64,000 nt of DNA, from contig JAWRKM010000003.1 in the NCBI GenBank assembly GCA_040306945.1, positions 102,791 to 166,790 on the forward strand, written 5' to 3'. The notes beneath the pieces are model-generated. The model was not told where the DNA came from. It did not search any database and saw only the letters and a list, made by a program, of their open reading frames with translations. The stretch's first letter is position 1. Each line of letters starts with the position of its first letter. Shown in pieces: positions 24,788-34,335 of the stretch. Made by a program: the position numbers and the translations under genes. This stretch comes from Anaeroglomus sp040306945 (GTDB lineage Bacteria; Planctomycetota; Phycisphaerae; Sedimentisphaerales; Anaerohalosphaeraceae).

Positions 24788-26554
24788 TCAGGACTTCGCC
24801 TGATCCAGAATCAGAGTCTTAACCTTCTCACTGGGCAGGTTCAAGGCACCATAGGCTCCCGCCGCAGCAGAACGCAGTGTCGGGTCTGTCTCGGTTGAGC
24901 TGACCAGACTGTAAATCGCATCGATTTGTTCGGCCAGCAGCAGATTTGCATTGAGTTTTGCAGACGTCGCCAGTGAACCAAACGCCGCAATACGAACCTC
25001 GGCACTGTTCTTGTCGGACAAGGCCATCGCAGCAATCGCTCGCTGAGCTTCCGGACTTTCCAGCCGTGCCAGCACTTCGGCCGCCAGTGTCTGCATCTGC
25101 GGGTTCGCCGAGGTACTGACTTTGACCAGTGCATCCAGAGCCTTGGATAAATCAACGATCGGATTATGCGTCAATGCCAGCTTTTCCATCGCTCGAATGG
25201 AACGCAGGGCATACGCCGAAGCCAATTCCGCACCGACCTGATCCGCCCCCTGTTCGAGAATCGCCTCGGACAGGTTCTCCACAATCTTCTCGCTGCCGAC
25301 AAAGCCCGTAGTCGGCAAAGCCAGTGCAATGGCGATTGCAGCACTGTAACGCACCTTATAATCATCAAACGTCAGCGCCCTGGCCAGCGGCTGTTCGGTA
25401 CCCAATTGATACAGCAGCGATTTTGTGCCGGCATTGACGGCCAAAGCTTCAACCACTCCCAGAGCCACAAACGCTTCCTTATTCTTTAATGCCCGATCCA
25501 GGGCCTGATGCAGATATTCCGGCCCAGCCGTGGTGGCATAGGTCATCGCATCCGGATGCCCCTGACCGAAATAGTCCGGCATCGCAATGCCATACGATTC
25601 AGCGCGGAAGTAGCCAGCCAGCCAAAGTCCAATGGCCTTGCCGATGGCCGGATCGGCCTTCAGCGCCCATTCGCAACTCCGCATGGACATTAATTCATTA
25701 AAATAGGCTTTATTAACCTCTTGTCTTTGTAATCCCTTGCCCGCAGCATCCCAGAACCACAGATTGCCAAAAGTGTTATCGTCGGTGAGTGCAACAGATT
25801 CCGCACGATCATAATACATCTCAGCCAGCTTGAAGAACAATTCCGCTGCAGGGATTTTCAACGCGCTGGAATCGATTTCACTGATTGCCCTTTCTGCCAG
25901 GGCCTTGAGCTCAGGAGACGCATCCTGTTCCACGATTAATTTCAAATAAGGCAATGGTTCAAAATAGCCAATCTTACCCAGTGCCCGGATAATTTCAGCC
26001 TTGACTGCAGCATTGTCAGTCTGAAGCGCCGCAGTCAGCGGACGAATCGCACCTTTGCCAATTTTGGGCAGGGCCTGAGTAATCGGAGCAAACTCACTTT
26101 TTCGGCCCTCATCTGCCAATGCACTGAGCATATAAGGAATGGCATATTCGCCGGCATTGCGGAGCCGTTCTTCGGCTGCAATTCTGCCCCGAATGGTCGT
26201 GCTCAGGCGACGAATTTCGTCAACGATAATTTTGGGATCGGTCCGGCGAACAAAACGCCCCTGTTCGATAATCTCCAGAATTTTGCCGCTGACTTCCCGA
26301 AGCTGTTCACTTTCGGCATTCATTTTCAGCAAAATGTTGTACCCATCCGGATTCTCCTCACTTAAGGCCAGCAGTTCCTGCGGATCAGGATTCGCCTGGA
26401 CAATCTTTTGGCCGTATCCCTGTGCCAGGTCAAATCGCCCAATTGCGGTGTAGTGCAAAAAGTCATTCCAGTCACTTCTCACACCTTCGGCCAACACAGA
26501 TGTCGCCAAAACGAACAAAAAGACGACTCCAAGAATCCGTTTTCCAAGTACCAT
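24788..26554 (-). CDS. Exported HEAT-repeat protein at the head of the atp operon
   Basis: 588 residues with a clear signal peptide (hydrophobic 7-22, cleavage near SVLAEG). From about residue 110 on, the sequence is a series of helical pairs of HEAT/Armadillo type, for example AIRPLTAALQTDNAAVKAEIIRALGKIG and TLAAEVLARLESPEAQRAIAAMAL. No catalytic motif. Such proteins are protein-binding scaffolds, probably periplasmic here. The gene is 38 bases upstream of atpZ on the same strand with no terminator between, so it is probably the first gene of the ATP synthase transcript. GGAG lies upstream of its ATG. Confidence 0.75.
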   Translation of the reverse strand: MVLGKRILGVVFLFVLATSVLAEGVRSDWNDFLHYTAIGRFDLAQGYGQKIVQANPDPQELLALSEENPDGYNILLKMNAESEQLREVSGKILEIIEQGRFVRRTDPKIIVDEIRRLSTTIRGRIAAEERLRNAGEYAIPYMLSALADEGRKSEFAPITQALPKIGKGAIRPLTAALQTDNAAVKAEIIRALGKIGYFEPLPYLKLIVEQDASPELKALAERAISEIDSSALKIPAAELFFKLAEMYYDRAESVALTDDNTFGNLWFWDAAGKGLQRQEVNKAYFNELMSMRSCEWALKADPAIGKAIGLWLAGYFRAESYGIAMPDYFGQGHPDAMTYATTAGPEYLHQALDRALKNKEAFVALGVVEALAVNAGTKSLLYQLGTEQPLARALTFDDYKVRYSAAIAIALALPTTGFVGSEKIVENLSEAILEQGADQVGAELASAYALRSIRAMEKLALTHNPIVDLSKALDALVKVSTSANPQMQTLAAEVLARLESPEAQRAIAAMALSDKNSAEVRIAAFGSLATSAKLNANLLLAEQIDAIYSLVSSTETDPTLRSAAAGAYGALNLPSEKVKTLILDQAKS

Positions 26555-26617
26555 CGTTATAATCTCCGAAAATGAGTCCTGAAAACAACATACAGTCCAC
26601 CTAAAGATAAGATTTCA

Positions 26618-26647
26618 TATATATAAGGAATAAATAAAGGCTGTCAA
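26618..26647 (-). promoter_or_regulatory. Probable promoter of the HEAT-atp operon
   Basis: Minus strand: -35 TTGACA (26642-26647) and an AT-rich -10 region TATATA (26618-26625) at 16-18 bp. It lies about 60 bases upstream of the HEAT gene and downstream of nadD. The nadD-HEAT spacer is AT-rich with no clear terminator. Confidence 0.55.
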
Positions 26648-26704
26648 TCAAAAACACAAAAGCAGGTCAATTCCGTCAGCTTTTTACCCTCATATATGAC
26701 CTAT

Positions 26705-27322
26705 TTAATGATATAATTTATTTTTTATTATATATTTCAATACATCAGGACACAATATATCCTCCCCAGCCTGTCCTGCGGCGATACGCCGGCGGACCTC
26801 TGTGCTACTAATATCAACCAACGGTGTCGGGATTATATGCCGTTCCAAAGAAGCTATCTGGTCCGGACGAAATGAAAACTGCAAAGCCTTGAATGACGGC
26901 CTTTCATACCCTGCCCGGTACATAATGCACAACTGACATATATCCAGTAATTCCCCGATACGATACCAATACGGCAAATCGCCCACAGCGTCTGCTCCCA
27001 CAAGCCAGTAAAGCGGAACAGACACACCAACCTGCTGGCGGAAGGCCACAACCGTATCAAAGGTGTAGCTTGGCTGCGGCCGTTTCAGCTCGATGTCGCT
27101 GACCTCAAGGCCGGCGATACCCCGAATCGCGAGACGAATCATTTCCAACCGATCCTGGCCTTCAGCAACCGGCGGATGGTGCTTATGGGGAGAACGGGCT
27201 GCCGGTATCATTACCAAGCGGTCCGCATGCAAATAGCCAATGGCAAATTGAGCCATTAGAATATGACCTTGATGCACCGGATCAAAAGAGCCACCAAACA
27301 GAATAACTCCATTCGAATTCAT
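26705..27322 (-). CDS. nadD: Nicotinate-nucleotide adenylyltransferase
   Basis: 205 residues, usual length. Transfers AMP from ATP to nicotinate mononucleotide in NAD synthesis. The nucleotidyltransferase motif GGSFDPVHQGH is at 10-20, PAARSPHK near 41, and the C-terminal ISSTEVR motif near 171. Stand-alone gene; NAD supply has no special link to its neighbours. Confidence 0.95.
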   Translation of the reverse strand: MNSNGVILFGGSFDPVHQGHILMAQFAIGYLHADRLVMIPAARSPHKHHPPVAEGQDRLEMIRLAIRGIAGLEVSDIELKRPQPSYTFDTVVAFRQQVGVSVPLYWLVGADAVGDLPYWYRIGELLDICQLCIMYRAGYERPSFKALQFSFRPDQIASLERHIIPTPLVDISSTEVRRRIAAGQAGEDILCPDVLKYIIKNKLYH

Positions 27323-27722
27323 CTTGTCTCACGGTTCCGAATTTCAAGCCAATGTCAACCCTGCCCATTTCATAACCACCCTGGCCGTATGCAACAGGAG
27401 AAGCTGCACGATTAAAGGGCATTACTTAGTCCTGGGCCCGGTATTACTGTGGAACTATTTTAGATAATTTGAGCCTGTGGGGTATTTTACGCCAGAGTAT
27501 GCGGGAAGTCTATAGTATTTCGGAGATAACAGAAACATCAGATTCGCCTTTGCTTGGTGATGTAGTCAGATCTGATCGAGTCTTCAATCGGAACCGCAGG
27601 ACGATTGAAAAAGTCTCAGAACGCGACTAATCAGAAAGGAGTTGTTCTATCACTGACTGAGGCACAATAAATACACCAGGATGAGGCGTCTTAACCATCA
27701 ACGCGACACAGGACAAATCTGT
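27323..27722. other. Intergenic region between ppk1 and nadD
   Basis: 400 bases with no convincing gene. A plus-strand frame of about 66 codons runs from about 27430 to 27629 (ATG at 27498, 43 codons, MREVYSISEITETSDS...). It has no good ribosome site and no recognisable product. No terminator with a T tract was found for ppk1. It may be a decayed gene or promoter sequence for nadD. Confidence 0.4.
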
Positions 27723-29840
27723 CTATTTTCCATTCGATCGTATTGGCCGAAATCGAAACTTGGCTTTCTGGAATCCTGCTGCGTCAGAAATCTGTTCATA
27801 AAAGTACTGCTGGCTTCGCAGAGGGACTTTGGAGGATGCAATTCGTCGATATGTACTATCCGAAGACAGATGCCAGGCATTGGTTGTATCAGAAAAAAAC
27901 GTCTCCAGAATTGAACTCAGTCGCTGCCTGAGACCCGGCTGAGTCACTGGAAAAAGCATTTCCAGACGCCGATCCAAATTGCGTCCCATCATATCGGCAC
28001 TGCTCAAATACACTTCGGGATGCCCACCGTTATCAAAATAATAAATACGGGCATGTTCCAGATAACGGTCCAGAATAGAGACGACTTCAATGTGCTCGGA
28101 TAGTCCCTTAATTCCAGGACGTAAACAGCAAATGCCCCGAATATTGAGTTTAATTCTGACTCCAGCCGCCGAGGCACGATACAAAGCCTGGCACACACGA
28201 ATATCTTCCAGGGAATTGGCCTTAATCATAATCAAACCCGGATGATCCGGCGTGCTGGCTTTAATTTCCCGCTCAATTAAATCGAGTATTCGCTGCCGCA
28301 GTGAAGTGGGAGCAATGGTCAGTTTTGACCAGCCCACCGACTCCGAAAAACCGGTTAACAGATTAAAAAAAGCCCCCACATCCGATGTCAACTGGGGATC
28401 ACAAGTGATCAGACCGATATCCGAATAAAGTCGGGCTGTTTTTTCGTTATAATTACCTGTTGCCAGATGTACATAACGTTTGATGCGTCCGGCCTCCCGC
28501 CGGATGATCAGTAAGGCCTTGGCATGGGTTTTAAGACCTGCAACACCATAAACCACATAGCAGCCCGCATCCTCCAGCCGCCTGGCCCATCGAATATTTC
28601 GGGCTTCCTCGAATCGTGCTTTTAATTCAACCAGGACCGTCACTTCCTTCCCGCTGCGTGCTGCCTGTTCAAGCGCTGAGATCACAGGCGAATCCGGGCT
28701 GGTTCGATACAGCGTCTGCTTAATGGCAAGCACACTGGGATCCTCTGCTGCCGCCCGGATCCATTCCACCACCGGCTCAAATGACTCATACGGATGAAAC
28801 AACATCACATCATGATCGCTGGCAGCATCCCATATCGATTCATAACCCGCCAGATCGGCAGGATGCTGTGCAGGCCACTCCGGCCATCGCAACGTTTCAA
28901 ATCCTCCCCGCCCAACCAGTTCCCACAGACATCGCAAGTCCGGGATTCCCGCTATGGGATATATCTGCTGCGGGCCAACCTGGAACTGAGCAAGAATCCA
29001 GTTCTGCAGCGTCGGAGAACAATCCACAGACAGTTCCACACGAACAGCCTGGCGATGACGACGTTCCAGAACCGCCGCCTCAATCGTTTCCAACAAATCT
29101 CCGGCTTCTTCTTCCTGGATCTTGATGTCAGCATCACGGGTAATACGGAACAAATCCACCGCCTCGATCCGTTTGCCCTGGACCACCAGGCCTGCATATT
29201 CCATCAACACATCTTCCAGCATGACCCAGAATTCCCCCTCCCTGCTGGGCAATCCGATAAACCGCGACACGACGGTGGGGACGGGGATTACCATGATCTG
29301 TTTTTCTTCCCCGTCCTGAGCAGACAGGGTAATTCCGATATGCAGCTGCAAATTGGGCAGCAGAGGGAAAGACTGCGTATCCATCACCGCTATCGGGGTC
29401 AGCAGTGGCAGCAGATGTGACTGAAAATAGTCCCGTAAAAATCGACGCTGGTCATTATTCCAGGTCTTCCGATTCAGGATATAAAGCCCATGCTTGTGCA
29501 GGAGTTTCAAAAGCGTTTCCGCAGCCTGGGCATGACGAGCCGATAATGCCAGTGTCTTTTGACGGACCGCATCAAGCTGCTCACTGGCAGTTAATCCGCT
29601 CGGGTCTTTGGTCTGAACACCCGCCTGCACACGCTGCATCAGACCCGCTACACGAATCATAAAGAATTCGTCAAGATTCGAGCTGAATATTGCCAAAAAC
29701 TTCATCCGTTCCATAGGCGGCACATCCTGGTGTTCGGCCATTTCCAGCACACGCTCATTGAAGGACAGCCAGCTCAGCTCCCGGTTGATATAGCATCGGG
29801 ACTCATCCAGATTCAGGGATGTCTTTGAAGTCGCAGTCAT
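27723..29840 (-). CDS. ppk1: Polyphosphate kinase 1
   Basis: 705 residues, complete. Reversible synthesis of polyphosphate from ATP. The N-terminal domain begins INRELSWLSFNERVLEMA; the phospholipase-D-like catalytic half has LYRTSPDSPV and the phosphorylated His439 in GLKTHAKALLI. FLAIFSSNLDEFFMIRVAG (about 48-66) is typical. Start and the ppx stop overlap as TAATG, so it is translated from the ppx-ppk1 message. Phosphate control through the upstream repeat box is inferred. Confidence 0.96.
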   Translation of the reverse strand: MTATSKTSLNLDESRCYINRELSWLSFNERVLEMAEHQDVPPMERMKFLAIFSSNLDEFFMIRVAGLMQRVQAGVQTKDPSGLTASEQLDAVRQKTLALSARHAQAAETLLKLLHKHGLYILNRKTWNNDQRRFLRDYFQSHLLPLLTPIAVMDTQSFPLLPNLQLHIGITLSAQDGEEKQIMVIPVPTVVSRFIGLPSREGEFWVMLEDVLMEYAGLVVQGKRIEAVDLFRITRDADIKIQEEEAGDLLETIEAAVLERRHRQAVRVELSVDCSPTLQNWILAQFQVGPQQIYPIAGIPDLRCLWELVGRGGFETLRWPEWPAQHPADLAGYESIWDAASDHDVMLFHPYESFEPVVEWIRAAAEDPSVLAIKQTLYRTSPDSPVISALEQAARSGKEVTVLVELKARFEEARNIRWARRLEDAGCYVVYGVAGLKTHAKALLIIRREAGRIKRYVHLATGNYNEKTARLYSDIGLITCDPQLTSDVGAFFNLLTGFSESVGWSKLTIAPTSLRQRILDLIEREIKASTPDHPGLIMIKANSLEDIRVCQALYRASAAGVRIKLNIRGICCLRPGIKGLSEHIEVVSILDRYLEHARIYYFDNGGHPEVYLSSADMMGRNLDRRLEMLFPVTQPGLRQRLSSILETFFSDTTNAWHLSSDSTYRRIASSKVPLRSQQYFYEQISDAAGFQKAKFRFRPIRSNGK

Positions 29841-31411
29841 TACGTCAATTCCGGTAGTGCTTCCAATTCAAGATTTAATCCAAATACATCTTCAAACATA
29901 CTGCTATGAATTTCCATCGATCGCTTAACCAGCGACTCATCCGACAGATCCGGTGCCTGAATTCGCACAGAATCCTGATCCAGGACACATCGCAGACGGT
30001 CAATCCGCCGGATATTGGTTACATCCAGCGCCTTGGCAAGGCGCAAAATTGCCGCCAGCTTATTGACCAGAATCCGGGATTCCTGGGGAAGTGCCGTGTA
30101 TTCCAGATGGGATATCTTGGGTGCACTGCGACGATGATATCGTGCAACATGGGCAACAACCGCCACCTCTTTGGGCAGCAAACCGTATATTTCCGAATTG
30201 GCTACCAGATAGTACGTATGTTTGTGATAAGCACGAGTTGAAACAAAGGTGCCACACTCATGCAGCAGCGCCGCGACTTCCAGAAGCAGCCTTGCTCTCA
30301 AATCCAATCCATGAATGCTCTTCATTTCATCGTAAAGACGCAGGGCACAATCCGCAACACGACGGGCATGATGCAGATTGACACGATATTTCTCTGCCAG
30401 CGCCATCGCCGATTGGATTGCTTCCTGAGCGACAGATTCATCTTCCTGCCCCCGACACCGCCGGGACAATTCCAGCAACAGACCATCACGCATGGATACC
30501 GCAGGAACAATCACTTCTTTGACACGGGTCAACCGCAGCAGGGATTGGAAAATCAGCAGTGCCGGCAACAGTGTTTCCGCCTCCGAATACGACAACTCTG
30601 ACTGAAGCGCCAATTGATCAACCGTCTGATTGCGATGAGATTGAACAAAGTCTTCAAAGGCCTGACGAGAGATTCGTTGAAATTGAGGATTATCCATCGG
30701 CTGTCCGGCACGAGATGCCACAAACCGTGCATCACCGCCCACCGCAATAAAGGTTTTGACACGTCCCAGCGGTACCAGGGTTTTCACCGTCGCCAGCACC
30801 GAATCAATTTCGTTTTCAATCAACTCGACAATTTGTGTCGTGGAACGCCCTTCGGAGCCGAACATCTCCTGGATTCGGATTGATCCGAGCACCAGGCTGT
30901 GCGAACTAATCACTTTACCACGCTGCATAATCGTTATGGTCGTACTGCCGCCACCGACTTCACAAATCATCATCTGACCGCCAGGTATACTCATGGGGCC
31001 GCTATTCATCGCTGCACGTACCGCCGAAACGGTAATGCGCCGTTCCTGTGAGGCGTCTATAATCTGAACTTGCAAACCGCAAGCCATCAGTATCCGATCT
31101 AAGAATACATCCGCATTACGAGCTTCACGCACCGCACTGGTTGCAACCGTCCAGATATACCGAACTTGATATTCATCGATGCGGCGTTTGAATTCCCGCA
31201 GGATATTTACTACCGCCCGCATAGTCGCCGGCGTCAAACGAAAATAACGAAAGCAATCCCTGCCCAGCCGCACCGGCCGATTGGCTCGTTCAAGAATATC
31301 GAAAGTCCCATCGGGATTAAGCTGGCCAATTGTCATGCGAATCGAGTTGCTTCCGATATCGATAGCCGCCAGTGTCTGCGATTCGAATTCATTTTGCTGT
31401 TGTTGAGTCAT
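29840..31411 (-). CDS. ppx: Ppx/GppA-family exopolyphosphatase with HD-like domain
   Basis: 523 residues from the ATG at 31411; an upstream TTG (31450) is possible and neither start has a clear ribosome site. Actin-like ASKHA fold: phosphate-1 loop AAIDIGSNSIRMTIG, then CEVGGGSTTI. The C-terminal HD-like part has AALLHECGTFVS as in Escherichia coli Ppx. It removes terminal phosphate from polyphosphate or from pppGpp; sequence cannot tell which. The possible -10 lies close to the start codon, so the message may be nearly leaderless. Confidence 0.88.
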   Translation of the reverse strand: MTQQQQNEFESQTLAAIDIGSNSIRMTIGQLNPDGTFDILERANRPVRLGRDCFRYFRLTPATMRAVVNILREFKRRIDEYQVRYIWTVATSAVREARNADVFLDRILMACGLQVQIIDASQERRITVSAVRAAMNSGPMSIPGGQMMICEVGGGSTTITIMQRGKVISSHSLVLGSIRIQEMFGSEGRSTTQIVELIENEIDSVLATVKTLVPLGRVKTFIAVGGDARFVASRAGQPMDNPQFQRISRQAFEDFVQSHRNQTVDQLALQSELSYSEAETLLPALLIFQSLLRLTRVKEVIVPAVSMRDGLLLELSRRCRGQEDESVAQEAIQSAMALAEKYRVNLHHARRVADCALRLYDEMKSIHGLDLRARLLLEVAALLHECGTFVSTRAYHKHTYYLVANSEIYGLLPKEVAVVAHVARYHRRSAPKISHLEYTALPQESRILVNKLAAILRLAKALDVTNIRRIDRLRCVLDQDSVRIQAPDLSDESLVKRSMEIHSSMFEDVFGLNLELEALPELT

Positions 31412-31450
31412 AAGATTTAATATATTGAGGTAATTTGTCTTCTTTGTCAA

Positions 31451-31477
31451 TTGTCTGAATTGTTAGAATTCTATTAA
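31451..31477 (-). promoter_or_regulatory. Pho-box-like 11-bp repeats upstream of ppx-ppk1
   Basis: Read on the plus strand: TTGTC at 31451, GTTAG at 31462, ATTAA at 31473, each 11 bp apart, followed by an ATTGCA tail shared with two other boxes. It sits just upstream of a TTGACA (complement of 31445-31450). The divergent pfk gene starts 150 bases away and could also be affected. Confidence 0.5.
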
Positions 31478-31624
31478 GATTCAATCTGATTGCATCCCTG
31501 AATCTCTTTCTATCCCAGGAAATCCATACCATAAACCACCCTGATCACATAAAAAGGTTGATTGGTATCGTTTAGATAGTTATAGTATCCACAATATCAA
31601 TTGGTACCAGAAATGAGGTTGATT

Positions 31625-32839
31625 ATGGCAAAGCTCGTATCCAAAACTCGATGTATAGGGATATTAACTGCAGGCGGCGACTGTCCGGGTTTGAACGCTG
31701 CTATTCGGGCCGTGACTAAAGCGGCCATTAATGAATACGGGATGACGGTTATCGGGATCCTTGATGCCTTTCGCGGGCTTGTCGAAAACCGGGTTATTCA
31801 TCTGGAACAAAAAGATGTCAGCGGCATCCTGACCCGCGGCGGAACCATCCTTGGGACCAGTCGTGACAAAATTCACAAAATGTTAATGGGCGGAAAATAT
31901 CGTAATATGATCCCGGTTGCTGTCGAAAACCTCAAACGTCATCACATTGACTGCCTGGTTTGTCTGGGCGGCGGCGGAACACTCAAAAATGCCCTAAGGC
32001 TGCATGAAGAGGGGAAAATCAATGTCATTCATCTGCCCAAGACAATCGACAACGATATTGACGGCACAGATGTCTCATTTGGGTATGATACGGCCATGCA
32101 GATTGCCACTGAAGCCATAGACAGGCTGCACACAACGGCCACAAGCCATCATCGCATTATTGTCTGTGAAATTATGGGACATAACACAGGCTGGTTAACC
32201 TTGAGTTCCGGTATTGCCGGCGGAGCAGATGTGATTTTGATACCCGAAATACCCTACGATCTGGATATTGTAGCCGAATATCTCCAGGAACGCCGACGAC
32301 GCGGCAGCCGCTTCTCCATTGTTGCGGTAGCAGAAGGTGCCATTTCTGTTGCACAAGCCAAGGCCCGCGAAAAAGCACTTGCCAAATCAATCAACAGTAA
32401 AACAACCAAGAAGAATCGCAAAAAGAAATCGTCGGTATCACCTGGCATGGCAGAATTGGAAGACAGTCTAAGTGACTCCATGGACGATGATAAACGGCCC
32501 TATACACTGGTTGAGGAACCCATGGCAAGTCGGCTGGCCCGGCAACTGCAGGAACTGACCGGCATAGAAGCACGGGTAACATCGCTCGGACATGTTCAGC
32601 GAGGCGGTACCCCCAGCTCCTTTGACCGACTGCTCTGTACACGATTGGGCACCAAAGCCGTTCAATTATTAGCCAGAGGGGAATACAACGTTATGGTTGC
32701 CTATGATTCAGGGACCTGCAAACCCATTCCCATCGCAGAGGTCGCATATAAACGAAAAACCATTCCTTTGTCTCATCCGATGATTGTCTCGGCCCGTCTG
32801 GTCGGAACCTGCCTGGGAGATGAAATCCCAAAATTTTAA
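31625..32839 (+). CDS. 6-phosphofructokinase-family protein with altered active-site loop
   Basis: 404 residues from the ATG at 31625, six bases after GAGG. PFK-A fold: GGDCPGLNA (17-25), PKTIDND with the catalytic Asp142, EIMGHNTGW (182-190), GHVQRGGTP. Lys139 in PKTIDND is the feature usual in PPi-using or mixed-type enzymes. The loop that reads GGDG in ATP enzymes and GGDD in PPi enzymes is GGGG (115-118), so the usual metal/phosphoryl-donor Asp is missing. A Lys/Ser/Asp-rich insertion of about 50 residues lies at about 245-300. Donor specificity, and even full activity, are therefore open. Confidence 0.85.
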   Translation: MAKLVSKTRCIGILTAGGDCPGLNAAIRAVTKAAINEYGMTVIGILDAFRGLVENRVIHLEQKDVSGILTRGGTILGTSRDKIHKMLMGGKYRNMIPVAVENLKRHHIDCLVCLGGGGTLKNALRLHEEGKINVIHLPKTIDNDIDGTDVSFGYDTAMQIATEAIDRLHTTATSHHRIIVCEIMGHNTGWLTLSSGIAGGADVILIPEIPYDLDIVAEYLQERRRRGSRFSIVAVAEGAISVAQAKAREKALAKSINSKTTKKNRKKKSSVSPGMAELEDSLSDSMDDDKRPYTLVEEPMASRLARQLQELTGIEARVTSLGHVQRGGTPSSFDRLLCTRLGTKAVQLLARGEYNVMVAYDSGTCKPIPIAEVAYKRKTIPLSHPMIVSARLVGTCLGDEIPKF

Positions 32840-32847
32840 TTGATCAA

Positions 32848-32872
32848 CCGGCCAGTTGCACTACCGGCTTTT
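32848..32872. terminator. Weak stem-loop between convergent pfk and TPR genes
   Basis: CCGG/CCGG and AGT/ACT arms with a small internal mismatch, followed on the plus strand by CTTTT. It lies nine bases after the pfk stop and overlaps the end of the TPR gene. A weak terminator for pfk is plausible. Confidence 0.3.
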
Positions 32873-34330
32873 GGCCACACGTTCGACCTGTTCCAGATAT
32901 TTCTGGATATTGTCCCGCGGGTTCAACTGCTGGGCACGACGCAACAGCGGCAAAGCCTCATCATATTTGCCATTTCCCACCAGCAATTGGGCATGGCGAA
33001 CCTTGGCATCGGCCTCAAATGATTCAATACTGGCCGCACGTTCATAATAGAACACCGCCTTTTCCGCATCTCCTTTGCGGGCATAGTTTTGTCCCAGCAA
33101 GATGAGGGCCTCCCCATCAAGCGGATCCAACGCAACAATCTCTTCAAGAACCTTGACTTCTTCCTGGCCTGCTCCTTCAGCCACAGCCAGTCGAGCCTTT
33201 AATTTCAGGATATCCTTGCGCTCCTGGGAGCCAATGGCATCACCAAAACAAGCTTCGATTGTGTCGATCAACTGTCGGCTTTCCCTGGTTGCCCCGCGGG
33301 CGGCCAAGACTTTAGCCGACCGGATAAACCGATCCGCAGAACCCTGCGGTTTTTTGTCAAGGGCACGAATATACGATTTGAGTGCTAATTCGTACAATTG
33401 TTCATTGATATAGATATCTCCCAGCATATTGAGACTGGCGATGGTGGATTGCCCCATCTGGTCCACTAATTCATAAATTTCCGCAGCTTTTGCGGGCTGA
33501 TTCATACCAATATGGGCATTGGCCAGCAAGAGCCACAAATCCGCCCGATCAGGGTGAGCTTCAACCAGTTGGTTACACACCGCAATCGCTTCGCCGAACC
33601 GTTCCTGCTTGAAAAAAGAGCGTGCCAGCCCCATCTTCCAGTCCAGAGTTGCCGGGTCCAGCAGAATCGCCATACGATAAGCAGATTCAGCTGAAAGGTG
33701 ATTATCCACTGAAGCATACGCAAATCCAAGCAGTCCATAAGTAATCGCATCGCCGCCACCGAGAGTAATAACACGTGTCAGGGCGGGTAAGGCCTTGTCA
33801 TACTGGTTCTGACGGATATAAATCAGGCCCAGGTTTCGCCATGCTCGACGAAACTTTGGATATTTTTCTACAGCCGCCAGATAAGATACAGCGGCCTGTT
33901 CAAGTTTTTCCTGCTGGAAGTAGATGTTAGCCAGCGTGAAATCGAATACCGCACTGGTCGCTTTGGTCTGACTTTTTTTAAGTAACTCGACAGCCTGATC
34001 CATTTTATCAGAAGAAATCAAATCCAGCACTTTCTGCATCTGGTCGCGTTCATTAGTTGTTACTCGCGGCTCAATTTCAGTTTCGGCCATGTAACTTTCA
34101 ATAAACTGTTTTTGAAAAGCTGGATCATTCCATATCTTTAATTGCTCTTGAGTCAAATGTGTCTCGACGGGAATCGCAGATTCAGCCGCAGCTTGTCCCA
34201 GGGCAGACTGATGTATGATTGCAATGAATACAGCCCGCAGCAGGCACCTGGTGGCGGCATTAAGCCGGAAGGACTGGATTGAAAAGCACTTCATTTTACC
34301 TTGTTTCCTCATAATCTGTTTTGCTTTCAT
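32861..34330 (-). CDS. Exported TPR-repeat protein of the TonB2-type operon
   Basis: 489 residues. Signal peptide at about residues 25-46 after a long basic leader (LLRAVFIAIIHQSALGQAAA). From about residue 120 to the end it consists of tetratricopeptide repeats (for example AVSYLAAVEKYPKFRRAWRNLG; EALILLGQNYARKGDAEKAVFYYERA). It is the last gene after tonB, the same place as the TPR gene of the Vibrio tonB2 cluster. Probably a periplasmic adaptor that helps TonB or the receptor; no catalytic motif. AAGGA precedes the start at eight bases. Confidence 0.82.
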   Translation of the reverse strand: MKAKQIMRKQGKMKCFSIQSFRLNAATRCLLRAVFIAIIHQSALGQAAAESAIPVETHLTQEQLKIWNDPAFQKQFIESYMAETEIEPRVTTNERDQMQKVLDLISSDKMDQAVELLKKSQTKATSAVFDFTLANIYFQQEKLEQAAVSYLAAVEKYPKFRRAWRNLGLIYIRQNQYDKALPALTRVITLGGGDAITYGLLGFAYASVDNHLSAESAYRMAILLDPATLDWKMGLARSFFKQERFGEAIAVCNQLVEAHPDRADLWLLLANAHIGMNQPAKAAEIYELVDQMGQSTIASLNMLGDIYINEQLYELALKSYIRALDKKPQGSADRFIRSAKVLAARGATRESRQLIDTIEACFGDAIGSQERKDILKLKARLAVAEGAGQEEVKVLEEIVALDPLDGEALILLGQNYARKGDAEKAVFYYERAASIESFEADAKVRHAQLLVGNGKYDEALPLLRRAQQLNPRDNIQKYLEQVERVAKSR

Positions 34331-34335
34331 GACGC

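Noticed and set aside
27430..27629. Short plus-strand frame as a transposase remnant
   Set aside because: No DDE or other transposase motif, no terminal repeats and no target duplication could be seen.
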